From assembly GCF_030068615.1 (NCBI RefSeq), contig NZ_JASJOC010000001.1, positions 875,045 through 939,044 on the forward strand: 64,000 nt of DNA. The letters are read 5' to 3'. The notes beneath the pieces are model-generated. The model searched no databases. It was not told the DNA's origin and saw only the letters and a list, made by a program, of their open reading frames with translations. This stretch comes from Halostagnicola sp. A-GB9-2. GTDB lineage: Archaea > Halobacteriota > Halobacteria > Halobacteriales > Natrialbaceae. Shown here in pieces: positions 17,830 through 25,879 of this stretch (position 1 is the stretch's first letter; every line of letters starts with the position of its first letter). Both the position numbers and the translations under genes were made by a program.

Positions 17830-18354
17830 ATGTACGCCGTCGTCGGTTGCAGCGAGTGCTCGCATCTCTGGCTTCTCGAGGGGCGCTCGGAGACGACCCA
17901 GTGCCCCCGCTGTGGGTCCCGTCGGGCCTACGAAAAACGAAAGAAGTTCGTCGAAACCGAAGACGCTGATCACGCGCGAGACGTTCGCGCCTCGATGTTG
18001 GCGAACCGTCAGGGCGAGGGGGAAGCGTTCGCCGAAATGGATTCCTATGCCACCCTCGAGACCAGAGTCGATGGCGGGGTCATCGACGAAACCGCGTATC
18101 TCGAGGCCTCCGGGCTCGATGTTGAAGCGGTCGACGCCGCCGGCGACCGCGATCCGCGAGGCCCGACTCGGCGCGGGAGCAAGAAAGACGTCGTCACCCG
18201 AGCGCTCGAGGAACTCGAGAAACCGACTGAAGACGAGATCGTTCAGTACGCCGGTAATCGGGGAATTTCGGCCGACTACGTTCGAAAGGCACTCGACAAG
18301 CTCTCGAGACAAGGCGAAGTCAGCGAACAACGCGGGCAGTACCGGTCGCTATGA
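17830..18354 (+). CDS. Zinc-ribbon plus winged-helix protein (DUF5817-like)
   Basis: 174 aa. N-terminal zinc ribbon with CSEC and CPRC (residues 7-10 and about 29-32), a middle acidic helical region (about 45-110), and a C-terminal winged helix (KKDVVTRALEELEKPTEDEIVQYAGNRG). Likely a DNA- or RNA-binding protein conserved in haloarchaea; I recall the DUF5817 name for this layout. ATG 17830 (MYAVVGCSEC) starts exactly at the ribbon. Role unknown. Confidence 0.8.
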   Translation: MYAVVGCSECSHLWLLEGRSETTQCPRCGSRRAYEKRKKFVETEDADHARDVRASMLANRQGEGEAFAEMDSYATLETRVDGGVIDETAYLEASGLDVEAVDAAGDRDPRGPTRRGSKKDVVTRALEELEKPTEDEIVQYAGNRGISADYVRKALDKLSRQGEVSEQRGQYRSL

Positions 18355-18421
18355 TACCCGCAAAATAAGACAGTTGAGAACGATGCCCTCGATTTAAGCA
18401 ACCCGACGGTGAATAATCAGT

Positions 18422-18565
18422 ATGGATCTAAGTGAGTTACTCGAGGGGGATGCGCTTACCGGGCGGCAAGCAGCGATTATCTTCTTCGTCTTCCTCAGTC
18501 TCATCATCATTGCGGGGATACTCCTGATACTGTTCGGGGATGTCTTCCAGGATCTGTTCACGTAG
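18422..18565 (+). CDS. 47-aa single-pass membrane microprotein
   Basis: ATG 18422 to TAG 18563-18565. N-terminus MDLSELLEGDALTGRQ is acidic, followed by one strong helix (AAIIFFVFLSLIIIAGILLI) and a short acidic tail GDVFQDLFT. GC3 and the sharp hydrophobic profile support a real gene. No family recognised. It lies 67 bp after the DUF5817-like gene and precedes another small membrane gene on the same strand. Confidence 0.6.
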   Translation: MDLSELLEGDALTGRQAAIIFFVFLSLIIIAGILLILFGDVFQDLFT

Positions 18566-18651
18566 CCGGCGACGGACTGAGTGAGCCCCCACACGGGTAG
18601 TAGATAGTGTCGAATCGTCATGGCTATCCCCGCCCGCTCGAAACGACGGCT

Positions 18652-19017
18652 ATGGGAGAGACGGTCGAAACGGTCGACGTTCAGGGGACCGCTATCGGTG
18701 TCGGAACCGTGATCGCGATGGCCTGTCTGGTGTACGGAACGGTCATCAGCCAGACGATCGTCGGGATCGACACGACGGCGGTAGCAATGTGGGTGTTCGC
18801 CGCAACCTTCCTCGCCGTCGGAACGCTACACGCCGCGTACGGCCACGGAAATCTCGCGTGGGGACACGGCGGCGCGGCGGCAGGGTGGCTGTTCATCCTC
18901 CTCGGGACCACTGGATTGCAGGTGGGGATTGGACTCATCTTGCTCCTTCTCTCGGGAGCCTACATCGTCCTCGTAACGCTTCGGTTCCGACGCGATGGAG
19001 CCGCGACGCCGACTTAG
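18652..19017 (+). CDS. Membrane protein with four predicted helices
   Basis: 121 aa. Helices at about 12-33, 40-60, 70-88 and 90-110, separated by short loops (SQTIVGIDTT, YGHGNLAWGHGG). ATG 18652 (MGETVETVDVQG) is preferred to the longer frame from 18607. Function unknown. Its stop overlaps by 3 bp the stop of the convergent gene at 19014. Confidence 0.72.
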   Translation: MGETVETVDVQGTAIGVGTVIAMACLVYGTVISQTIVGIDTTAVAMWVFAATFLAVGTLHAAYGHGNLAWGHGGAAAGWLFILLGTTGLQVGIGLILLLLSGAYIVLVTLRFRRDGAATPT

Positions 19018-19202
19018 GGCCACCCGAGTGCGACAGCCAGCGAAAGACCGAACGTCGCGACCGAAAGGAGGAATTCGACCACCACGAGGAATCGGTGGGT
19101 GCGATGCAACTCGAGCAACGGGTGAACGGATGTGCCCGGATCTGGGTCCGGAGCCGAGTCGGGATCTGGCTCCGGGTCCGGGTGGGAACAGTCACAACTC
19201 AT
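19014..19202 (-). CDS. Small Pro/Asp-rich, single-helix membrane protein
   Basis: 62 aa with ATG at 19202. The N-terminus MSCDCSHPD leads into PEPDPDSAPDPDPG, then a short polar linker and one C-terminal transmembrane helix (FLVVVEFLLSVATFGLSLAVAL). The repeat of Asp-Pro units is low complexity. Two cysteines and a histidine at the N-terminus could bind a metal. No homologue recalled. It is tail-to-tail with the preceding membrane gene. Confidence 0.5.
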   Translation of the reverse strand: MSCDCSHPDPEPDPDSAPDPDPGTSVHPLLELHRTHRFLVVVEFLLSVATFGLSLAVALGWP

Positions 19203-19455
19203 ATGCTGTGGAGCGCCCGCCGGTGCTCGCCGAACGGACGCATTGTCAACTACAGGATCGACGGGAAAATACCAAAGCCAACAGCGCGTGGTGAAAGTGA
19301 AAGTGACTGTGAGAGCCTACTATACCTGTCTGTTGTCCACAGCGGAGACGATAGTACGGAACGGAACTCAAAGGAAAAGTGAAAGTAAACCCGACGAGCA
19401 CGTTCGACGGCGAATGCTGTCCTGCGGCCAGTTTCGGGGCTAGCTATCCGACACA

Positions 19456-19501
19456 GCAACGACCGCTACCGGCCGATTTCGCAACGACCGCTACCGGCCG
19501 A
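19456..19501 (+). repeat. 21-bp direct repeat covering the hmgA stop codon
   Basis: GCAACGACCGCTACCGGCCG plus one A occurs at 19456-19476 and again at 19481-19501, with 4 bp between. The second copy contains the end of HMG-CoA reductase (codons for LGR and TAG); the first is just downstream. It looks like a recent slippage duplication. Confidence 0.8.
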
Positions 19502-20750
19502 GATCCTCGTGGGCACTCGCGAGATGGTTCGAGGCCAGGGCGGCGAGCAATGAGAGTTCGCCCGCAAGCGCGCCGGCGGCGATGACCTCCGCGAGCGTGT
19601 CCGCGTTCGATCCCGCGGGATCGCCGCCGCCGCGGACGCCGACGACGTCGAGCGCTTCAGCTTGCGTCGGGAGTTTCGTGCCGCCACCGACGGTTCCGAC
19701 CTCGAGGGAAGCAAGCGAGACGCTCGCGTACAGATCGGTCACGGTCTCGGAGTCGCCCGACTCGGACGCTTCGGCCGCCTGCTCCCGTTCTCGAGTATCC
19801 ATCGTCGTGATGGCGTTGGCCGCTTCGACGACCTGTGCCTCGTCCTGTCCGGTCGCGAGGAAGGCCGCGGCGACGACGTTCGCGGCGTGGGCGTTGAACC
19901 CCAGACTCCCCGCCTTGGCGCTTCCGATCAGGTTCTTTCGGGTGTTGGCCTCTACGATCGCGGCGGCGGTCGTGTGAAGTCGCTCCTCGAGGAGTTCGCC
20001 GGGGATGACGACATCCGCGGTCACGGATCGACCGCGACCCTCGACCGCGTTGATCGCGGCGGGTTTCTTGTCCGAACAAAGATTGCCCGAGAGCGCGACG
20101 AGCGACGCGGGCGTTTCGTCCTCGACGACGCGACAGGCTGCCTCGGTCGCGATGGTCGCCATGTTCATTCCCATCGCGTCTTTCGTGTCGTAGGCGAACC
20201 GGAGGAACACCGAGTCGCCGACGACGTAGGGTTCGATGCCGATTACCTCACCGTGGCTCGTGGTCTCCTCAGCAGCTTCGGCGAGTCGGTCGCCGTTTGT
20301 CTCGACCCACTCGACCGTCTCGGCGGCGTCGGCGACGCCCGAAACGCGAAACACCGGCGCTCGAGTCATCCCGTGTTTGGTTACGCGCGCGGTGACGCCG
20401 CCGGCGTCGTCGAGCACCGAGAGTCCGCGGTTGACGGAAGCCAAGAGCGCCCCTTCGGTGGTGGCGAGCGGGAGGTAGTACTCGCCCGAGGCCGCGCCAC
20501 CATCGATCGAAACTGGCCCAGTGACCCCCATCGGAATTTGGGCGGCACCGATCATGTTCTCGATCGCCGATTCGGCCGCCTCGGCATCGAAGCCGTAGGA
20601 GCCGATCGCCTCGAGATCCGCGTCGGTGTCGGCCTCGAGGAGTTGTCGTCGCGCGCTCGCGGCGGTGTCGTGATCGGCATGATCCTCGAGTTCGTGCAGG
20701 CGAAGGTCGCCCTCGCGGACGCGTCGAGCGAGGGAATCTGCGTCTGTCAT
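19491..20750 (-). CDS. hmgA: Hydroxymethylglutaryl-CoA reductase (NADPH), class I
   Basis: A 419-aa enzyme making mevalonate for isoprenoid ether lipids, carotenoids and quinones; target of statins. Catalytic residues are visible: Glu64 in ENMIG, Lys in SDKKPAA (about 228), Asp191 in DAMGMNM, and His414 near the C-terminus in SAHEDLGR. GTVGGGT is the dinucleotide-related motif. No membrane anchor, as usual in archaea. ATG at 20750. Confidence 0.97.
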   Translation of the reverse strand: MTDADSLARRVREGDLRLHELEDHADHDTAASARRQLLEADTDADLEAIGSYGFDAEAAESAIENMIGAAQIPMGVTGPVSIDGGAASGEYYLPLATTEGALLASVNRGLSVLDDAGGVTARVTKHGMTRAPVFRVSGVADAAETVEWVETNGDRLAEAAEETTSHGEVIGIEPYVVGDSVFLRFAYDTKDAMGMNMATIATEAACRVVEDETPASLVALSGNLCSDKKPAAINAVEGRGRSVTADVVIPGELLEERLHTTAAAIVEANTRKNLIGSAKAGSLGFNAHAANVVAAAFLATGQDEAQVVEAANAITTMDTREREQAAEASESGDSETVTDLYASVSLASLEVGTVGGGTKLPTQAEALDVVGVRGGGDPAGSNADTLAEVIAAGALAGELSLLAALASNHLASAHEDLGR

Positions 20751-20888
20751 GAGTCACCAGTCACAGCCCTCGGACCTAACAGTTGTTGATTCGCCGCGAA
20801 GGCGAGGGTCGAGCCAACAGACGCCGGAAGGCAGTTCGCAGTGAGCCAAACGGTTTTGGCGCTCGCCGATGCTCACTCGGATAGGATC

Positions 20889-22454
20889 ATGACCGAGGCC
20901 GCCGATCGGCTGTTCGTCGACGGAGAGATACACACGCTCGAGCGCCCATCCGAGACGTACGAGGCGATGGCGGTTCGGGACGGTGAGATCGTTCGCCTCG
21001 GTCCAACCCGTGAGATCGCGTTTCTCGAGGGCGTCGAAACCGACGTAATCGACTGCAACGGCCGGGTCGTCCTCCCGGGATTCATTGACGCCCACACGCA
21101 TATGGAGAACCTCGGCAGATCCCTGGTTCACGCCGATCTCGCGGGGGCAAGCACACGCGAAGTGGCACTCGAGCGGCTGAGCGAGCAGGCGACGGCCAAC
21201 GACCGGGAATGGATTCTCGGCTTCGGCTACGATGAAAGCGACTGGAACGAGTCCCGATATCTCACCCGTGAGGACCTCGATGCCGTCAGTGACGAGCGGC
21301 CCGTGATCGCGGTTCGAGTCGACATGCACACCGCCTCGTTGAACACAGTCGCCCTCGAGAAGCTCGCCGACGCAATGGCGGCAACTGATATCGAAACGAA
21401 GGGCGGTGAACCGACCGGCGTAGTCCTCGAGGAGGCCACCGACGCCGTCTGGGAGGCAATCGAACCCGGCTACGCAGAAACCCGCGAACTCGTTACCGCG
21501 GCAATTTCGCGCGCGTCCGAACTGGGCGTCACCTGCGTCCACGACATGAACAGACAGTCAGCATCACCGCGAGTGTACCGCGATCTCGAGGCTAGCGGAG
21601 ACCTCGAGTGTCGCGTCCGGCTGAACTACTGGAGCGACCACCTCGAAAGCGCAGTCGACGTCGGCCTCGCGACGAACGGCGGGAGCGAATTCGTTCGGAC
21701 GGGTGCGATCAAGACGTTCACGGACGGGAGTATCGGCGGTCGAACGGCGAAAGTGAGCGAGTCGTACGCTGACGGTTCGGCTGCTGGTTCACGCGACGAT
21801 CACGCCGGAGACGGGAACTGCGGTCAATGGGTCGTCGACCCGGGCGAACTTGAGGACCTCGCGACTCGAGCCGACGACGCCGGCTTTCAGCTCTCGGTAC
21901 ACGCTATCGGTGACGAAGCGATCGAGGAGACGGTCTCGGTCCTCGAGACGACGACAGATCCCGCCGGGTCGCGACATCGGATCGAGCACGCCGAACTCGC
22001 CAGTGACGATGCCATCGAGCGGATGGCGAAAGCGGGGATCATCGCCTCGATGCAGCCGAACTTCCACCAGTGGGCGGGCGAGGGCGGCCTCTACGACCAG
22101 CGACTCGGCCGGTCGCGACGACGGCGCTCGAACCGGCTCCGGGCGATGCTCGAGGCGGGCGTTGCGCTCGCGCTCGGTTCGGACTGCATGCCGCTCGATC
22201 CGTTACTCGGTGTCCATCACGCAGTGAACGCGCCCGCCGACGCCCAGCGGCTGTCGGTCACCGAAGCGCTCCGCGCGTACACGCTCGGCGGAGCCTACGC
22301 CGGGTTCGACGAGGATCGACTCGGGACCCTCGAGGTCGGCAAACGGGCGGATCTGGTGGTACTCGAGGCGTCGCCGTGGGAACAATCGGATCGGATCGAG
22401 GAGATAGACGTATCGATGACCGTCGTCGATGGAGAAGTGGTGTTCGAACGATAA
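20889..22454 (+). CDS. Amidohydrolase family 3 protein (YtcJ/NfdA-like)
   Basis: A 521-aa metal-dependent hydrolase. Composite beta-sandwich at both ends (LFVDGEIHTL; LEVGKRADLVVLE), metal-binding DAHTHMENLG, Lys in KTFTDGSIGGRT, His in SVHAIGD and RIEHAEL, Asp in LGSDCMPLDPL. Family members hydrolyse formamides, N-acyl compounds and others; the substrate is unknown. ATG 20889 (MTEAADRLFVDG) rather than the GTG at 20841. Confidence 0.9.
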   Translation: MTEAADRLFVDGEIHTLERPSETYEAMAVRDGEIVRLGPTREIAFLEGVETDVIDCNGRVVLPGFIDAHTHMENLGRSLVHADLAGASTREVALERLSEQATANDREWILGFGYDESDWNESRYLTREDLDAVSDERPVIAVRVDMHTASLNTVALEKLADAMAATDIETKGGEPTGVVLEEATDAVWEAIEPGYAETRELVTAAISRASELGVTCVHDMNRQSASPRVYRDLEASGDLECRVRLNYWSDHLESAVDVGLATNGGSEFVRTGAIKTFTDGSIGGRTAKVSESYADGSAAGSRDDHAGDGNCGQWVVDPGELEDLATRADDAGFQLSVHAIGDEAIEETVSVLETTTDPAGSRHRIEHAELASDDAIERMAKAGIIASMQPNFHQWAGEGGLYDQRLGRSRRRRSNRLRAMLEAGVALALGSDCMPLDPLLGVHHAVNAPADAQRLSVTEALRAYTLGGAYAGFDEDRLGTLEVGKRADLVVLEASPWEQSDRIEEIDVSMTVVDGEVVFER

Positions 22455-22498
22455 AGTGCACAGAGCACTACAAATCCAGTTCCAAAAGTCAGACTGTC

Positions 22499-24064
22499 TT
22501 AGTGATCCGCTTCGGTCAACTCGTCGACGCGACCGATAAGCGTCGTCATGATCTGCTCTTGCTCGTTCGTCGTCTCGACGATGCGCTGGGTCGCCTCCTC
22601 CGAGCGATCTGAGCGGTCCCTGACAGTCTGTAACGTTCCAGTGAGTCCTTCGACCGTCGAAGCCTGTTCGTCCGTTACGCGGGCAACCTCGGAAATTCCG
22701 TGGGCGGCCTCCTCGACGGATTCGCTGATCTCCTCGAGCGAACTGTGCATCTGCTCGATCTGGTCGTCAGCGTGTTGAATCCGATCCTGCGAGCGGTCGA
22801 CCGCCGACGCGGTTTTTTCGGATTGGTCCTGGAGTGCGGAGATGCTCTTGGTGATCGCGTCAGCGTGCTCGTTCGTCTCGTCGGCGAGTTCCTTGACGTG
22901 ATCTGCGACGACGGCGAACCGTTCGCCGCCCTGATCGGAGCCAGCCGCTTCGATGGTCGCGTTGATCGCGAGCAGGTTCGTCTCGTCGGCGATATCCGAA
23001 ATTACCTCGATCACTTCGTCGATATCGCTGATCTGGTCGGACAGCTCTCGGACGGTTTCGGAGAGTTCGTTGCCGATCTCGACGACTTCCTCGGTCGCTT
23101 CCCGAGTTGCGTCTCCCGCTTCGAGGCCCTCTTCGGCGGTCTCGAGCGAGGCTTCGGCGGCTGCGCTAACCTCGTTTGCCTCGGCGGCGACTTCCTCGAT
23201 TTCCGCGGCGAAGGACTGAATTTCGGTCGTCGCGTCTTCGACCAGCTCGCTCTGCTGTGAGACGTTCTTGGCGATTTCGGTCGCCGCCTCGTTGGCCTCG
23301 TCGGTCGCGTCGTCCATCTGCTCTGCGTGCTCGTTCACCTGACCGGTGATATCCGCCAGGTTCTGGGCCATCTCGTTGATCGAATCGACGACTGCGACCA
23401 GATCGGAATCGAGCGTGGAGAACGTCGATTTTCGCTCGGCTCGAGCCGACAGGTTGCCCTGTTTGATCGACTCAGTGGTTTGTTGGACCTCCGAAATCAA
23501 AGCAGTCGTTGCGTCGCGTTCGTTGGTCGTCTCCGTGCGGTCGATGACGACTTCGACGACCCCGATCAGCTCGCCATCGTCGTACAGCGGCGTCGCGGAG
23601 AAATCGATGTGGCGTTCGTCACCGTGTTGGTCGACCATCGTACTCGTATCGCCGACGCGATTCGACGACGGATCGCGGAGTTCGACGTCGTGTTCGACGT
23701 GCGCCCGTTCGGGCGTCTCGAGAACCTTGTCCGCGAGCGTCTTCGCTCGGCGACCGTCGGGATAGAACATCTCCGAAGCCCGATCGTGACCGACCGCTTC
23801 CTCGCGAGTTGCCCCGGTTAACTCGGCGAGCGTCCGGCTCCACTCGACGATCACCCCATCGGTATCGAGTACGAACGTCGGCGTCTCGATTCCGTCGAAC
23901 AATTGCGTGTACCCGGCTCGAGTCAACGTTTCTCGGTCGGCTTCGGTTGAACTCGTAGCTGGGTCGACGTCACCCTCCACAGCGCCTGGAGATGCACCCG
24001 TCTCGTCCGGTTCCTTCGCTTCCGGCTCCCCCCCTTCAGTGAGTGACGAACGGTTTCCTGTCAT
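22499..24064 (-). CDS. Soluble methyl-accepting chemotaxis transducer with PAS domain
   Basis: 521 aa without transmembrane helices. A Pro/Glu-rich N-terminal tail (1-45), a PAS domain (about 50-175; TPTFVLDTDGVIVEWS, GHDRASEMF, SATPLYDDGELIGVVEVVIDRTE), a short linker (IKQGNLSARAE) and a long methylated coiled coil. The signalling tip reads ISDIADETNLLAINATIEAA then GSDQGGERFAVVADHVKELA, with His where Glu is usual in VADEV. Probably a cytoplasmic sensor acting through CheA. No che genes nearby. Confidence 0.93.
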   Translation of the reverse strand: MTGNRSSLTEGGEPEAKEPDETGASPGAVEGDVDPATSSTEADRETLTRAGYTQLFDGIETPTFVLDTDGVIVEWSRTLAELTGATREEAVGHDRASEMFYPDGRRAKTLADKVLETPERAHVEHDVELRDPSSNRVGDTSTMVDQHGDERHIDFSATPLYDDGELIGVVEVVIDRTETTNERDATTALISEVQQTTESIKQGNLSARAERKSTFSTLDSDLVAVVDSINEMAQNLADITGQVNEHAEQMDDATDEANEAATEIAKNVSQQSELVEDATTEIQSFAAEIEEVAAEANEVSAAAEASLETAEEGLEAGDATREATEEVVEIGNELSETVRELSDQISDIDEVIEVISDIADETNLLAINATIEAAGSDQGGERFAVVADHVKELADETNEHADAITKSISALQDQSEKTASAVDRSQDRIQHADDQIEQMHSSLEEISESVEEAAHGISEVARVTDEQASTVEGLTGTLQTVRDRSDRSEEATQRIVETTNEQEQIMTTLIGRVDELTEADH

Positions 24065-24406
24065 TTGTAGTAACGTGTCCCGTAAAGAGAACGATTGAGA
24101 ACCGGTTTATTCTTTGTGGCAGGTGCTGTCATAGCCGTTGCTCTCGTCAGGCACACAATTCGAAGACCAAATCTTCGGAAGCGATCAAAAACGGTATTTC
24201 AGTTCATCCTGGGAACGTATAATATTCTTGTCTTCGATGTTAGCCGGCTCGGGAAGCGTATCAAAGCGGAGATAAAATCGGAATAAGAGACGAACCAGAA
24301 GGAACTGGGACGCGAACAAACAGAGAGAGGAGATGATTGATAAACGGTGGTCGACAGGACGAAGGAATATGGGGACCGAGAATCGAGAACGTGAACGGGG
24401 TTTCGT

Positions 24407-24565
24407 TTACCCGGTAATAAACCCACCCGGCGGACAGTGTTTCGCCGGCCGGCCGTCGTCAGTCGTCGCCGGTTCGTTCCCGAACTCGGGCGAGTGACGG
24501 ATCGTTCGTCGGACTTTGGCTCCTCGTCGTGCGATTCGAGTCGTGAGGACTAGTAGTTTACTCAT
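24407..24565 (-). CDS. Possible 52-aa basic protein
   Basis: ATG 24565 gives MSKLLVLTTRIARRGAKVRR, then an acidic/polar part and a C-terminal KHCPPGGFITG. A TATA-like AATACTTATG on the minus strand (about 24591-24600) is 28-35 nt upstream, fitting a leaderless transcript. The start codon lies inside a palindrome. No homology recognised; codon bias is weak, so this may be non-coding. Confidence 0.4.
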   Translation of the reverse strand: MSKLLVLTTRIARRGAKVRRTIRHSPEFGNEPATTDDGRPAKHCPPGGFITG

Positions 24566-24575
24566 ACATGAGTAA
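24558..24575 (+). promoter_or_regulatory. Palindrome TTACTCAT-AC-ATGAGTAA
   Basis: Perfect 8-bp arms with a 2-bp spacer. It contains TACT-N7-GAGTA, the consensus I recall for the Halobacterium TrmB regulator of central metabolism. It overlaps the proposed start of the 52-aa ORF. Could be a regulator site or a chance palindrome. Confidence 0.35.
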
Positions 24576-24652
24576 TTGTTCCGTGACACGCATAAGTATT
24601 TTCGAGACGATAGATTGTGTTGGTTAGTTCCCTGTCCAATCAACGAACGGAC

Positions 24653-24729
24653 ATACTGCCGGCTGTACCTCTGTGAAGATTCTCGCACCCCGGGTGGGAG
24701 AATCGTAAACGACGTACAGCCGGCAGTAT
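24653..24729. repeat. Nested inverted repeat (77 bp)
   Basis: Outer arms ATACTGCCGGCTGTAC (24653-24668) and GTACAGCCGGCAGTAT (24714-24729) are perfect 16-bp complements. Inside them GATTCTCGCACCC (24678-24690) pairs with GGGTGGGAGAATC (24692-24704) with one mismatch. The whole can form one long stem with a symmetric internal bulge. It lies about 90 bp upstream of the LLM gene. Confidence 0.85.
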
Positions 24730-24820
24730 ATCTCACGCCGTCGATTTCGAATCGATGACGATGAGGGAGCTACTGAAAGAACGGGCCGAGGTTTTTGCCC
24801 TGTGACGTGAATAAGCCGGC

Positions 24821-25804
24821 ATGGAACTCGATCTCATCGTCTCGGAACTCCACGGGGAGGACCCGACCGATCTCGCGAAAGAAGCGGAATCGCTCGGTTA
24901 CGACGGGCTCTGGCTGACGGAGCTCTGGGGCGAAAACGCCGTCGTCCAGCTCACCGAGATGGCGATCGCGACCGAGGATATCGGTCTCGGAACGGCTATC
25001 GTCAACGTCTATTCGCGCTCGCCCGCCGTGCTCGCGATGACCGCCAACTCTCTCGAGCGAGCGTCCGACGGCCGGTTCGTGCTGGGAACCGGCGTGAGTA
25101 CGAAGAAGGTGATCGAAGACCTCCACGGCGAGTCGTTCGACCGGCCGGTTCGGCGAGCCCACGAGACGATCGAACTCGTCCGAAAATTCACCGCTGGCGA
25201 CGGCGACCGCGTCCGGTACGATGGCGAACTCATCGATGTCGCGGATTTTCCCGCGCTCGAGGCCGACGTGCCGATCTATCACGCCGGACTCGGGCCCGCG
25301 AACCGCCGCGTCGTCGGCCGGCTCTGTGACGGGTGGATCCCGCACAATATCCCGTTTTCGGGACTCGAGGAGGCGTTCGAGACCGTCGCCGAGGCCGCAC
25401 GGGAACGGGACAGAGATCCAGACGAGATTACCGTCGCACCCTACGTTCCGACGGCGGCGAGCGAGGATCGGGAACTGGCTCGAGAAACGATGCGACAACA
25501 CGTCGCTTACTACGTCGGGAGCGGCGAGGGGTATCGAAAGGCCGTCGCGACGAAATACGAGGACACCGCGGAGCGAATCGCCAACGCCTGGCGGAACGGG
25601 GCTCGAGACGAGGCGACGGGGATGGTTACCGACGAGATGGTCGACGATCTCGGCGTCGCCGGCACCCCTGAGACGGTACGGAACCGACTTCGAAAGGTGG
25701 CGGAGGAGACGATCATCGACCGGCCGATCGTCGTCGTTCCCGAACCGGCGACTGCCGACCTCCGCGAGGAAACGATCCGAGAAGCGGCACCCGAGCGGTT
25801 CTAA
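24821..25804 (+). CDS. LLM-class, F420-dependent-type oxidoreductase (TIGR04024-like)
   Basis: A 327-aa luciferase-like TIM-barrel flavin/F420 enzyme. Seen: ESLGYDGLWLTELWGENA, GLGTAIVNVYSRSPAVLAMTA, LERASDGRFVLGTGVS and the late GTPETVRNRLRKV. Haloarchaea make F420 and carry several such paralogues, so F420 is the expected cofactor. Substrate unknown. ATG at 24821 (MELDLIVSELHGED). Confidence 0.88.
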   Translation: MELDLIVSELHGEDPTDLAKEAESLGYDGLWLTELWGENAVVQLTEMAIATEDIGLGTAIVNVYSRSPAVLAMTANSLERASDGRFVLGTGVSTKKVIEDLHGESFDRPVRRAHETIELVRKFTAGDGDRVRYDGELIDVADFPALEADVPIYHAGLGPANRRVVGRLCDGWIPHNIPFSGLEEAFETVAEAARERDRDPDEITVAPYVPTAASEDRELARETMRQHVAYYVGSGEGYRKAVATKYEDTAERIANAWRNGARDEATGMVTDEMVDDLGVAGTPETVRNRLRKVAEETIIDRPIVVVPEPATADLREETIREAAPERF

Positions 25805-25879
25805 AGGACTCAGCGCGAGTTCGACGGGTCACCCGACCCGTGGTCGTTTACGCGCCTCGGATCACAGCCCCGAATTCGC

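Larger units (their letters stand above)
24065..24820. other. 755-bp gene-poor stretch between the chemoreceptor and the LLM gene
   Basis: The first half is AT-richer than its surroundings. It holds one plausible small gene (24407-24565), a short palindrome at 24558-24575 and a large nested inverted repeat at 24653-24729. A TTG-start frame at 24095-24286 (63 aa with one helix and a basic tail) has poor codon use and is not called. The remainder shows nothing recognisable. Confidence 0.5.

Noticed and set aside
18607-18651. 15-residue N-terminal extension of the four-helix membrane protein
   Set aside because: The ATG at 18652 gives a more plausible N-terminus and the extension is polar and unsupported.
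24095-24286. 63-aa TTG-start ORF with one hydrophobic segment
   Set aside because: Rare start, poor codon bias, and it overlaps the promoter of the chemoreceptor; kept only as a note in the stretch 24065-24820.
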